Positions 1 through 8,075 of a stretch of DNA of 64,000 bases are shown here, piece after piece. Under the pieces are notes generated by a model, which searched no databases, was not told the DNA's origin, and was given only the letters and a program-made list of their open reading frames with translations. Location of the stretch: NCBI GenBank assembly GCA_026708035.1, contig JAPOVQ010000006.1:187554-251553 (forward strand). The letters run 5' to 3'. Positions within the stretch are counted from its first letter, which is position 1, and each line of letters starts with the position of its first letter. The translations under genes and the position numbers were made by a program. The stretch comes from Chloroflexota bacterium (GTDB lineage: Bacteria; Chloroflexota; UBA11872).

Positions 1-300
1 CACCTGCGACGCAAGCAGCTGGATCGTGGCGCCCATCAGGTCCATCACGATGCCCAGGTGATTGGGGTGATCGATGAGATCGAGGAAGGCCTCGTCCTCC
101 TCGATCACGTTGAGGGTGCTCAGCCACTCGTTGCGGGAACGTCCGGCGCGCTGCGAAGCCTCGTCGAGGCGATCCACGGCGTCGCTGAGCCGCGCGATTT
201 CGTCGGACGACAGCACGCCGGGCAGCACCAAGTAGCCCTGCGTGTCCCAGTACTCACGCTGCGCCGGCGTCAGGCGCGTGAGGGTCTTGATGTCGATCAC
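1..300 (-). CDS. Phytanoyl-CoA dioxygenase (PhyH) family protein, N-terminal part, cut by window edge
   Basis: The reverse strand reads open from a GTG at 300 to the window edge, giving the first 100 residues of a protein. A strong ribosome site (GGGAGGT) lies seven bases before the GTG, which decides the start. The segment around residues 14-27 (REYWDTQGYLVLPG) is the typical opening of Fe(II)/2-oxoglutarate-dependent PhyH oxygenases and resembles the N-termini of the PhyH genes at 24402-26537. The iron-binding HxD and distal His lie beyond the edge, so activity cannot be judged. The family hydroxylates small organic substrates; the substrate here is unknown. The upstream neighbour on the same strand is an SDR. 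Confidence 0.8.
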   Translation of the reverse strand, partial: MIDIKTLTRLTPAQREYWDTQGYLVLPGVLSSDEIARLSDAVDRLDEASQRAGRSRNEWLSTLNVIEEDEAFLDLIDHPNHLGIVMDLMGATIQLLASQV

Positions 301-573
301 GGGCGCACCTCCCGGCGGGCTGCCATCCGGTGTTCGTGCCTTGGTCGGCAACAGCGTAGCGCGGGCAACCGTGGAACGTTTCGAGGCCGTCATTCCGGAC
401 GCAGCAAATGCCATTCCAAACGCCGTGAGGAGTCTAAGGACGTTCTGCCTTCTCCCCGCCCCCTGGATTTCTCGCTTCGCTCGAAAAGACATGAGCAGGG
501 CCATTGCTTCGACCTCGAAATTAAACGCCGAACGTGTATAAAAACCCCTGCCCGAGGTCCGCCCGCAGGCGCC
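301..573. other. Intergenic region between SDR and PhyH gene
   Basis: This gap lies between two reverse-strand genes. It ends in the ribosome site of the PhyH gene and has an A/T-rich patch around 520-545 that could hold a promoter. I see no coding capacity and no clear repeat. Confidence 0.4.
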
Positions 574-1335
574 CTACCAGTTGCCGTTGACCACCCAGCC
601 GCCGTCGGCGAAGAGGCAATGGCCGGTGACGAAGCTCGACTCATCCGACGCCAGGAATACGGCCGCCGCGGCGATCTCCTCGGGGGTCCCCAGGCGCCCG
701 GCCGGGACACGCAACAGCAGCGGCGCGATGGCCTCGTTGCCCTCCTCGCGGGCGCCGCGGAAGAGGGGCGTGTCGGTATAGCCGGGGCCGATGGAGTTGG
801 CCCGCACGCCATGCTCCGCCAGCTCGACCGCCATGACCTGCGTGGCCATGATGACCGCGGCTTTCGAGGTGCAGTAGGCGATGCGCTCGCTGACCGCCAG
901 ACCGCCGTATATCGAGGCGATGTTGATGATGGAGCCGGCGCCGCCGGCCACCATGCGGCGGGCCGCCGTCTGGGCACTGAAGACGACGGCGTCGAGATTG
1001 AGGTCCATCAAGCGGCGCCAGTCCTCGCGCGTGTGGTCGAGGAACATGGCTCCTATCGAAACGCCCGCGCTGCCGACCCAGACGGTGAGGCCGCCGAGGT
1101 CGCTCACGACGCCGTCGACAAAGTTGTCCAGGTCTTCCTGCCGGGTCACGTCGATCGGCATGTCCACGGCGCGTCGGCCGAGCGCCCGCACCTCGTCGGC
1201 CACGCCGGCGGCCCGTTCCGGATCGAGGTCGCCGATCGCGACGTCCGCTCCCTCGCGCGCGAATGCCAGCGCGCAGGCGCGGCCAATGCCCGAGCCGCCG
1301 CCGGTGATGGCGGCGATCTTGCCCTCCAGCCGCAT
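574..1335 (-). CDS. Short-chain dehydrogenase/reductase (SDR), classical type
   Basis: A 253-residue classical SDR expected to oxidise or reduce an alcohol/carbonyl with NAD(P)(H). Visible motifs are the TGGGSGIG nucleotide loop (residues 11-18), catalytic Ser141, Tyr154 and Lys158 (YCTSK), and a C-terminal FADGGW tail common in FabG/glucose-dehydrogenase-like members. The start is ATG at 1335 because AAGGAGG sits six to seven bases upstream; an in-frame extension to 1380 has no such site. The structural NNAG motif reads GSAG (residues 88-91), which is unusual. D37 after the second strand (IGDLD) suggests NAD(H) preference. Substrate unknown. Confidence 0.88.
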   Translation of the reverse strand: MRLEGKIAAITGGGSGIGRACALAFAREGADVAIGDLDPERAAGVADEVRALGRRAVDMPIDVTRQEDLDNFVDGVVSDLGGLTVWVGSAGVSIGAMFLDHTREDWRRLMDLNLDAVVFSAQTAARRMVAGGAGSIINIASIYGGLAVSERIAYCTSKAAVIMATQVMAVELAEHGVRANSIGPGYTDTPLFRGAREEGNEAIAPLLLRVPAGRLGTPEEIAAAAVFLASDESSFVTGHCLFADGGWVVNGNW

Positions 1336-1420
1336 GTTCAGCCTCCTTCGATCTTGGGGTGCACGGTTTGGCTGCCGCATTGTCGCGAGAATTCGCGGAC
1401 GGCGGGGATGAGTCCGGAAT

Positions 1421-1740
1421 CTCCCTCACCCTATCCCTCTCCCACGGTGGGGAGAGGGGACCGGATCGACCACCGGCCGGTGGACGGCGTCCTTCGGTGG
1501 CCCACGCTGTGTGCAGCGTGGGAGCGGCCGTCCCCCTCACCCTATCCCTCTCCCACGGAGAGAGGGGACCAGACCCGAACAGCGACGGGCTTGCTCGGTG
1601 GTCCCCAGCGGGCAAGACCAGGTCCGCGTAGGGGCAGCCCTCGTGGCTGCCCAGTTCGACCCGGACTGGCGCCCACTAGGGGCGCCCTACAAAGGCGGAG
1701 CGTTGCAGGGCCTGGATTCCGGCTTTCGCCGGAATGACGA
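1421..1740. repeat. Cluster of dispersed palindromic repeats
   Basis: The 540-base gap 1336-1875 has no gene and is largely built of repeats. Two copies of the CCTCACCCTATCCCTCTCCC...GGGAGAGGGGACC family lie at 1421-1464 and 1531-1574. A GTAGGGGCAGCCC...GGGCGCCCTAC element lies at 1628-1690, and a GGATTCCGGC-TTTC-GCCGGAATGACG element at 1711-1740. A further hairpin (CCCACGCTG...CAGCGTGGG) is at 1501-1522. All recur elsewhere in the window. Confidence 0.85.
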
Positions 1741-1875
1741 GGGGTTAGGCCAGCGACTAGCAACTGCGTCAGAAACGAACGGGCGGCCCCTCCCAGGCGC
1801 TATCCTTTGCGCAAGCGACGAGCAGCGCGCGGCCGGGAGCGGCCGCCGACGCACCCCTAAACCGGAGGATGTCCC

Positions 1876-2844
1876 ATGCCCCCTAGCAGCGAACGCGCCA
1901 TACAAGAGTTGCGCGGCCCCGCCGCCCTGGTGATGGCGCCGTTCGACGACGACTTGAGGCTGGACCTTGACGCCCTCACCTCGAACATCCAATTCCTGCT
2001 GGACGGGGGACTCGAGACCGGCAAGGGATTCATCATCTCGCCGTGCGGCAGCGGCGAGTACCTGACCCTCTCGCCGTCGGAGCACCGCGACATGGTCGCG
2101 GCCTCGGTCGAAGCCGCCGCGGGCAAGATCCCGGTGGTGGCGGGCGCCGCGAGCCTGAACCTGGACGAGGTGATCGCCCTCTCACGGGGCGCGGTGGACG
2201 CCGGCGCGGAGTACGTGATGATCTCCCCGCCCTGCTACTACCCGATCAGCCAGGAGGGCATGTACGAGTGGTACCGGATCCTCACCGAGTCGATCGACGC
2301 CGGGATCATGATCTACGACCAGTCCTGGCGGCAGGACATCGGCACGTCCCTCGGCGTGGAGCTCATCGGGCGGCTGGCCGAGTTTCCGGGCATCGTGTCG
2401 CTCAAGTACGGTGCGCCGAACATCATCGAGCCCATGGTCGAGGCGCTGGATCGCTACGCCGACCGGTTCGCCTTCATCGACAACTCGCTGGGCTACACCT
2501 CCACGCTGGCCTACATGCACGGCGCCAGCGGGTTCATCTCCGGACCGGCGACCTGGTGGCCCGAGTTCGAGCTGGAGTTCTTCCGCCTGCTCGAGGCCGG
2601 AGACTTCGCCGGCGCGGACCGCTGGCACGCGAAGATCGGGCCCTACATGTGGCTGCACCAGAGCGAGGGCGGCCCCGGATGGCGGGAGCTGCAGGACTCG
2701 GCCATCATCAAGGCCGCGTTGGACTTTGTGGGGCTGCACGGCGGACCGACCCGGCCACCGTTCCGCGGCGTCAACGACGAGGAACGACTCGTGATCAATG
2801 CGGTTCTCGATGACCTGGGCGTGCGGCAGGCGGTGCCTGTCTAG
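1876..2844 (+). CDS. Dihydrodipicolinate synthase/N-acetylneuraminate lyase (DapA) family aldolase
   Basis: A 322-residue class I aldolase of the DapA/NanA superfamily, which forms a Schiff base between Lys and a 2-oxo acid (usually pyruvate). The Schiff-base lysine is Lys177 in SLKYG and the catalytic tyrosine is Tyr147 (IYDQS). The usual DapA sequence after that tyrosine (NVPGR) is replaced, so lysine synthesis is unlikely and a catabolic lyase or dehydratase for a sugar acid or hydroxy acid is the better guess. The GSGEY segment at residues 58-62 stands where the family has its substrate-carboxylate loop. GGAGG lies eight bases before the ATG. It is convergent with the SDR downstream. Confidence 0.85.
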   Translation: MPPSSERAIQELRGPAALVMAPFDDDLRLDLDALTSNIQFLLDGGLETGKGFIISPCGSGEYLTLSPSEHRDMVAASVEAAAGKIPVVAGAASLNLDEVIALSRGAVDAGAEYVMISPPCYYPISQEGMYEWYRILTESIDAGIMIYDQSWRQDIGTSLGVELIGRLAEFPGIVSLKYGAPNIIEPMVEALDRYADRFAFIDNSLGYTSTLAYMHGASGFISGPATWWPEFELEFFRLLEAGDFAGADRWHAKIGPYMWLHQSEGGPGWRELQDSAIIKAALDFVGLHGGPTRPPFRGVNDEERLVINAVLDDLGVRQAVPV

Positions 2845-2860
2845 CGGCTGATCCGCGCGG

Positions 2861-3631
2861 TCAGCCTTGCCCTAGTGCGATGCGCACGTCTTCGGTCGTG
2901 TCGCGGAGCACGGTTGGCCGAATCGAGATTTCCTCGATGAGCGTGCGCCCGGGCGTGGCGGCGCAGAAGACGATGGCGTCGGCGACGTCGTCGGCCCCGA
3001 TCATGGTGGCGCGGTCCTCCGCCGTCGGCGGGCGCGGTCGCTGCGCGAGCAGCGGCGTGTCCACCTCGCCGGGCAGGACCGTGCAGGCGCGGATACCCCG
3101 GTTGCGGAACTCGGCGTTGACGCTGCCCATGTAGTTGAGCAGCGCCGCCTTGGACGCCGCATAGGCCGCGCCGCCCAGCGGCCCCGGGCTGTAGACCGCG
3201 AACGACGCCACGCTCACGATCGTGCCGCCGCCGCGCTCGATCATGCCGGGAATCAGCCCACGGCAGAGGATCGCCCCGGCGGTGACGTTGATGCGGAAGA
3301 GCTCATCGAGGGCGGCGTCCGCCGTCGCCGAGCTGCGGTGGGGCGAGTTGGCGCCGGCGTTGTTGACCAGCACGTCGACCCCTCCCAAGGTCTCCGTCGC
3401 CCAGCACGCGAGCGCCTCGACCTGGGATGGGTCCATGAAATCCGCGACGTAGGTCGGGACCTCGGCGCCGCTCGCGTCAGCGACGGCGGCCGCGGCGACG
3501 GCCAGGCGATCGGGGCTGCGGCTGGTGAGCGCCACCCGAGCGCCGGCGCGCACGAGCCCGAGCGCGGCGGCGGTGCCGATGGCGCCTCCGGCTCCCGTGA
3601 CCAGCGCGACCTGACCGTCCAAACGACCCAT
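2861..3631 (-). CDS. Short-chain dehydrogenase/reductase (SDR)
   Basis: A 256-residue classical SDR. It has the TGAGGAIG cofactor loop (residues 12-19), NNAG (90-93) and the triad Ser143, Tyr157, Lys161. A good ribosome site (GGAGGG) precedes the ATG. The C-terminal part (ISIRPTVLRDTTEDV) resembles sepiapterin-reductase/YdfG-like SDRs acting on serine-type or 3-hydroxy acids (IEEISIRPT is common there). A 3-hydroxy-acid dehydrogenase role is therefore plausible but unproven. The adjacent DapA-type lyase is convergent and the D-amino-acid enzyme upstream on the same strand may be co-transcribed (30-base gap). Confidence 0.87.
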   Translation of the reverse strand: MGRLDGQVALVTGAGGAIGTAAALGLVRAGARVALTSRSPDRLAVAAAAVADASGAEVPTYVADFMDPSQVEALACWATETLGGVDVLVNNAGANSPHRSSATADAALDELFRINVTAGAILCRGLIPGMIERGGGTIVSVASFAVYSPGPLGGAAYAASKAALLNYMGSVNAEFRNRGIRACTVLPGEVDTPLLAQRPRPPTAEDRATMIGADDVADAIVFCAATPGRTLIEEISIRPTVLRDTTEDVRIALGQG

Positions 3632-3661
3632 GCGTCCCTCCGCCGTGGCGACCGCGGACCG

Positions 3662-4813
3662 CTACTGGCTGCGGCCGCGCGCGGTGACGTGCCAAACGGC
3701 CTCAACGATACCCTCCCGCGCGGCGAAGGCATGGTCGTAGAGATTGACGCAGGGACAGATGTGGTTGGGAATGACGCGCAACGTCTGACCGATGGCGAAA
3801 GCGCTCGCGTCCGGCGCGGCGATCACGCCGTGCTCGTCGGACACGCTGGTGATGACGGCTTCCGGATGGCCTACCACCATGCCGTGACCGGTGTTTGCCA
3901 GCACGCCGGGGCCGCGACGGTCGGAGGTGAGCGCCTTGGCGCCGGCGTCGATGACCACCCGATCGGGCGCCGGCAGGTTCACCACCGTGGCCAGCACCGT
4001 CGCCGCGCACCACTCGGTGTGCCCCAGCAGGTGCGCGTGCGACGCGTCGTTGAACACGGCCGTGCCCGGGCGCAGCTCGTCGATGGGCGCGTGGAACGAC
4101 TCGAGCAGGAACGACGGCGACGAGCCCATGCTCACCTCGCACGGAGCACGGGTCGCAGCCCGGATCGCGTCGGCGACGCCGGTCATCAGCTGCTGGGACT
4201 CCGCGGCGGCGGCATGGACGCCGGCCGGATCCGCGGCCTGATAGTCATGCCCTTCGTGGGTGTAGATGCCGCGCAGGTTGAGGCCGTCGGTGTCGAGCGT
4301 CTGCCGCGCGAGTTCGACGGCAGCCTCGGCAGTCGCAACGCCGGTGCGACATTGGCCGGTATCGATCTCGATTGACACGTCGATCGTCGCGCTCGCCGAC
4401 GCGAAGGCCGCGCCGAGCATCCGCACGTGCTCCGCATGATCGACGCCCACGGCGAGGCGGGTGCGCTCGGCGAGCTCCACGAGGCGAATCAGGCGCGACG
4501 CGCCGACGACCTGGTTGGCGATGAAGATGTCGTCAAAGCCGGCGTCGGCAAAGGCCTCGGCCTCGCCGACCTTGGCGCAGCAGATGCCCTCGGCGCCCGC
4601 CTGCCGCAGACGCGCCGCGACCGTCGCCATGCGGTGGGTCTTGACGTGCGGACGCAGCCGCGAGCCCGCCGTGCGCGCGGTGGCCACCATGCGCGCGATA
4701 TTGGCGTCGAGCACGGCGAGGTCGATCACCAGCGCCGGGGTTTCGAGGTCCGCCACGGCTCGCCCGACGGCGGCGGAAGGCTCCCGGCTGGAGAGCACGG
4801 CTTCGGACGTCAT
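3662..4813 (-). CDS. DSD1-type D-threonine aldolase / D-serine dehydratase family PLP protein
   Basis: A 383-residue fold-type III PLP enzyme (alanine racemase-like barrel plus beta domain). The PLP lysine is Lys58 in HVKTH, the signature of eukaryotic-type D-serine dehydratase and bacterial D-threonine aldolase. Near the C-terminus the NHICP segment supplies the His and Cys that hold the Zn2+ in this family. It should cleave or dehydrate D-threonine, D-serine or a beta-hydroxy D-amino acid. An in-frame extension to 4951 runs through a dispersed repeat and is rejected; the ATG at 4813 gives the normal family length. No strong ribosome site is visible. It probably shares a transcript with the SDR downstream. 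Confidence 0.85.
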   Translation of the reverse strand: MTSEAVLSSREPSAAVGRAVADLETPALVIDLAVLDANIARMVATARTAGSRLRPHVKTHRMATVAARLRQAGAEGICCAKVGEAEAFADAGFDDIFIANQVVGASRLIRLVELAERTRLAVGVDHAEHVRMLGAAFASASATIDVSIEIDTGQCRTGVATAEAAVELARQTLDTDGLNLRGIYTHEGHDYQAADPAGVHAAAAESQQLMTGVADAIRAATRAPCEVSMGSSPSFLLESFHAPIDELRPGTAVFNDASHAHLLGHTEWCAATVLATVVNLPAPDRVVIDAGAKALTSDRRGPGVLANTGHGMVVGHPEAVITSVSDEHGVIAAPDASAFAIGQTLRVIPNHICPCVNLYDHAFAAREGIVEAVWHVTARGRSQ

Positions 4814-4880
4814 GGGTCTTCGGCGCGGTCCTGCGCTGGCCCGAGTGTACGGCCTGAGGCGCACGTGTCGGTCGTTCGGT

Positions 4881-4944
4881 GTAGGGGCAGCCCTTGTGGC
4901 TGCCCGGTTCGAGTCCGAGGGGCGCCCACAAGGGGCGCCCCTAC
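4881..4944. repeat. Dispersed GTAGGGGC...GCCCCTAC repeat
   Basis: An imperfect 64-base element with paired ends GTAGGGGCAGCCC and GGGGCGCCCCTAC lying between two divergent genes. Related copies are at 1628-1690 and 12364-12427. It contains GGTTCGAGTCC, which mimics a tRNA T-arm, but no tRNA can be folded around it. Confidence 0.85.
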
Positions 4945-5071
4945 AAGGCACTGCGCGATGGCGCGATGCCGTGGGCCAGGCGCCGGATGTCGTACCGTTC
5001 GATACGTGGATCGGGAATCATATGGGCAGCACCACGCATGAACGTCACGGGTGGTCGGAGGTTGGGTCGGC

Positions 5072-6562
5072 ATGGGCGCTGAGGTCAGGCGGCTGAGCAA
5101 CTGGATCAATGGCGAGTGGGTGGAATCGGCCAGCACCGATCGCCTGGACGCCGACAATCCGGCGACGGGCGAGGTGATCGCGAGCGTCCCGCTGTCGACC
5201 GAGTCTGAGATCGACGCGGCCGTGCAGGCGGCCAAGGCGGCCTTTCCGGCCTGGCGCGACACCCCGGCCGTCGATCGCGGACGGGTGCTATTTCGGCTGC
5301 ATTCGCTGATGCGGGACCGGTTCGAGGAGCTCTCCCGCACCGTGACCATCGAGAACGGCAAGACGCTGGAAGAAGCCCGAGGAGAGGTCTTGCGGGCCGT
5401 CGAAAATGTCGAGGTGGCCGCAGGAATCCCAACCTTGCAGCAAGGCTCGTTTTCCAGCGACATCTCGGCGGCCATCGACGAGCACTCGATCCGCGAACCG
5501 CTGGGCGTATTTGCGCAGATCGGACCGTTCAACTTTCCAGCGATGGTGCCCTTCTGGTTCGCGCCGCTGGCGGTGGCCTGCGGCAACACCTTCGTGACCA
5601 AGCCCTCGCAAAAGACGCCGCTGAGCCAGACGCTGCTCACGGAGCTGACGGCGGAAGCGGGATTCCCGCCCGGAGTGATGAACCTGGTGCATGGCGAAGG
5701 CGAGCAGGCGCAGGCGCTGAGCGCGCATCCCGACGTGGCCGGGGTGTCGTTCGTGGGCTCGACGCCGGTGGCGCGGGCGGTGTACGAAACCGCCACCCGT
5801 CACGGCAAGCGGGCGCAGTGCCAGGGCGGGGCGAAGAATCACCTGGTGGTGCTGCCGGACGCCGACCTGGACGCCGCGATTCCGAATATCTGCGGTTCGA
5901 CCTATGGCTGCGCCGGCCAAAGATGCCTGGCCGGGTCGGTGGTGGTGACGGTGGGCGACGTGCGCGAGGAGCTCACGGAACGGCTGGTCGAAGCAACATC
6001 TTCAATTCGGTTGGGTGACGGGCTCGATCCCGACACGGGCATGGGCCCGGTGATTTCCGCCGAGTCGCGCGACCGCGCGTTCACGTATATCGATCAAGCG
6101 ATCAAAGGCGGCGCTGAAATGCTGCTCGACGGGCGCGGCGCGACGGTCGAGGGGCTGCCGGGCGGCTATTGGGTGGGCGCGACGGTGCTGCACGAGGTGA
6201 CCCCCGACATGCCGGTGGTGCGCGACGAGATCTTCGGGCCGGTGGTGAGCCTGATGCACGCCGAGACGCTGCAGGACGCCATCGACATGGTAGAAGCCAG
6301 CCCCTTCGGCAACGCCGCCACGCTCTACACCAACAGCGGCGGCGCGGCGCGCGAGTTCACGCGGCAAGTGAACGTCGGCAATGTCGGCATCAACGTCGGC
6401 GTGGCGGCGCCGATGGCCTTCTATCCCTTTGGCGGACGCAAGCAATCGTTCTTCGGCGACATCCACGCCCAGTCCACCGAGCTGGTGCGGTTCTACACCG
6501 ACCCGAAGGTCGTGATCACGCGCTGGCCGGACAAGTCGGACGGCCGGGACCCGTGGGACTGA
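5072..6562 (+). CDS. mmsA: Methylmalonate-semialdehyde dehydrogenase (CoA-acylating) family
   Basis: A 496-residue aldehyde dehydrogenase that converts methylmalonate or malonate semialdehyde with CoA and NAD+ to propionyl- or acetyl-CoA, as in valine and inositol breakdown. Support comes from the catalytic cysteine Cys285 in AGQRC, the GPFNFP oxyanion Asn154, and the family-specific GAKNH stretch (residues 253-257). The Arg just before the catalytic Cys is the residue that marks CoA-acylating members. The ATG at 5072 is preceded by GGAGG with a slightly long spacing; an upstream GTG at 5051 would overlap that site. A methyltransferase gene follows after 21 bases, so the two are probably co-transcribed. 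Confidence 0.9.
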   Translation: MGAEVRRLSNWINGEWVESASTDRLDADNPATGEVIASVPLSTESEIDAAVQAAKAAFPAWRDTPAVDRGRVLFRLHSLMRDRFEELSRTVTIENGKTLEEARGEVLRAVENVEVAAGIPTLQQGSFSSDISAAIDEHSIREPLGVFAQIGPFNFPAMVPFWFAPLAVACGNTFVTKPSQKTPLSQTLLTELTAEAGFPPGVMNLVHGEGEQAQALSAHPDVAGVSFVGSTPVARAVYETATRHGKRAQCQGGAKNHLVVLPDADLDAAIPNICGSTYGCAGQRCLAGSVVVTVGDVREELTERLVEATSSIRLGDGLDPDTGMGPVISAESRDRAFTYIDQAIKGGAEMLLDGRGATVEGLPGGYWVGATVLHEVTPDMPVVRDEIFGPVVSLMHAETLQDAIDMVEASPFGNAATLYTNSGGAAREFTRQVNVGNVGINVGVAAPMAFYPFGGRKQSFFGDIHAQSTELVRFYTDPKVVITRWPDKSDGRDPWD

Positions 6563-6583
6563 GCGCGCGGGAGGAGCGGCCCA

Positions 6584-7258
6584 ATGGCGCATGAGTATCG
6601 CCACTCCGGCGAGCGGCACATTCGCGATAGCGCCTACCTGGAGCGCATCCACCCCGACATCGGTCCCGTGCTGCTCGGCATGGAGGCCGAGGCCGACCGC
6701 GACGGCCTGCCGATCACGGAACGGCCGAGCACGCGCCTGCTGTCGCTGGTCGTGCGAGCCATGGGCGCACGCCGCGCGCTGGAGATCGGCACCAACATCG
6801 GCTACTCGGCCATCGCCATCGCCTCGGCGCTGGGCGACGGCGGCGAGCTGGTCACGCTGGACATCGACCCGGAGATGCATGAGCGTGCGCGCGTCAACGC
6901 GGATCGCGCGGGGGTGGGCCATCGGGTAACGCTGGTCACCGGACCGGCGCTGGAGACGCTCGCTGGAATCGATGGACCGTTCGACTTCGCCTACGTGGAC
7001 GCCGACAAGGGCTCGTATCCGCAGTACCTCGATGCGGTGGTGGAGCGGCTGCGGCCCGGCGGCGTGGTGGCGCTGGACAACCTGCTGTGGCTGGGTCAGG
7101 CGGCGCACGAGCCGGAGGACAGCGACTTCCATCGCGAGTCGACGCCGATCATCCGCGCCTTCAACGAGGCCTTTCTTGCCGACACGCGGCTCGACAGCAC
7201 GATCGTTCAGGTCGGCGACGGCGTTGGGCTGGGCGTGAAGCGACCGTCTGTTGACTGA
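6584..7258 (+). CDS. Class I SAM-dependent O-methyltransferase (family 3, CCoAOMT-like)
   Basis: A 224-residue methyltransferase. The EIGTNIGYS motif (residues 67-75) binds S-adenosylmethionine, DIDPE (97-101) holds the ribose, and the FDFAYVDADKG segment (around 137-147) is the metal-binding and catalytic region of caffeoyl-CoA/catechol-type O-methyltransferases, followed by DNLLW. Bacterial members methylate diverse small hydroxyl compounds; the substrate is unknown. GGAGG precedes the ATG. It follows the semialdehyde dehydrogenase closely and precedes two aldolases on the same strand, so it could belong to one catabolic transcript. Confidence 0.88.
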   Translation: MAHEYRHSGERHIRDSAYLERIHPDIGPVLLGMEAEADRDGLPITERPSTRLLSLVVRAMGARRALEIGTNIGYSAIAIASALGDGGELVTLDIDPEMHERARVNADRAGVGHRVTLVTGPALETLAGIDGPFDFAYVDADKGSYPQYLDAVVERLRPGGVVALDNLLWLGQAAHEPEDSDFHRESTPIIRAFNEAFLADTRLDSTIVQVGDGVGLGVKRPSVD

Positions 7259-7316
7259 TAGCCGGATGGCGCGTAGCGTCGCGCCGCGGAACGTGCGTGC
7301 CTGAAGGAACTTCCCG

Positions 7317-8069
7317 ATGCTGACCAATCGCGCGAAGCAGCGGCTCCAGAGCGGCAAGGTGGCGCTCGGCGTCAGCTGCGGGATGGGCGCGCCGTTTCTG
7401 GCCGAGGTGCTGGCGCGCGCGGGGTTCGACTGGGTGATGGTCGACAACCAGCACGGCATGTGGGACCGGCAGTCCTCGTCCCTGGCCATGATGGGCGTGC
7501 GGGCGGGCGGGTCGACGCCCATGGTGCGCGCGCCCGAAAACGACTACTACGCCATCGGCCGGCTACTCGACGAGGGCGCATTGGGCGTGATCGTGCCCAT
7601 GGTGGAGAACCGCGAGGAGGCCGAGCGGGTGGTCCAAGCCTGCCGCTATCCGCCCGTCGGCAGCCGCTCGGACGGCGTCAGCGGCGCGAGCGTGTACGGC
7701 CCCAGCTATCGCGAGCAGGCCAACGACGAGATTCTGGTGGCGATCCAGCTCGAATCACGCGAGGCCATCGAGAGTGCCGACGCAATCATGTCGGTGGAGG
7801 GAATCGACGCCTGCTGGCTCGGACCGGCCGACCTGGCGAACTCGCTGGGCCACGCGCGCAACACGCCCGAGCACGACGCGGCGGTAAACGAGATGATCGC
7901 GGCCTGCAAGCGGCACGGAAAGGCCGCGGGCATCGCTGCGGGCAGCGTGGAGCAGGTCGAGAAGTGGGTGGCGGCCGGCTGCACCTTCGTCAGCGCCGGC
8001 GGCGACAAGATCTACGTGGGAAGCAGTGCGGCGGCGGAGTTCAACGCCCTGGCGAGCTTACGGGAGTAA
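7317..8069 (+). CDS. HpcH/HpaI family class II aldolase (copy 1)
   Basis: A 250-residue metal-dependent aldolase of the 4-hydroxy-2-oxoheptanedioate/2-dehydro-3-deoxyglucarate aldolase family, which cleaves 2-oxo-4-hydroxy acids to pyruvate and an aldehyde. Expected key residues are present: His46 (DNQHG), Arg71, metal ligands Glu146 (IQLES) and Asp172 (GPADL). Asn-Gln before the His replaces the common Glu-containing DxEHG, as in many environmental members. AAGGA lies before the ATG. The paralogue begins six bases after its stop, so the two are surely one transcript. Exact substrate unknown. Confidence 0.88.
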   Translation: MLTNRAKQRLQSGKVALGVSCGMGAPFLAEVLARAGFDWVMVDNQHGMWDRQSSSLAMMGVRAGGSTPMVRAPENDYYAIGRLLDEGALGVIVPMVENREEAERVVQACRYPPVGSRSDGVSGASVYGPSYREQANDEILVAIQLESREAIESADAIMSVEGIDACWLGPADLANSLGHARNTPEHDAAVNEMIAACKRHGKAAGIAAGSVEQVEKWVAAGCTFVSAGGDKIYVGSSAAAEFNALASLRE

Positions 8070-8075
8070 CGAGAC

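Noticed and set aside
58-1737. A 559-codon forward frame at the start of the window
   Set aside because: It runs antisense to the partial PhyH gene and the SDR and through intergenic repeats; its composition is that of a shadow frame.
1421-1740. A CRISPR array
   Set aside because: The repeats are of different families, irregularly spaced and palindromic over their full length, with no unique spacers and no cas genes.
4895-4945. GGTTCGAGTCC resembling a tRNA T-arm
   Set aside because: It belongs to a dispersed repeat whose other copies lack it, and no acceptor or anticodon stem can be folded around it.
4813-4951. A longer N-terminus for the DSD1-type protein
   Set aside because: The extra 46 codons read through a dispersed repeat; the family length fits the ATG at 4813.
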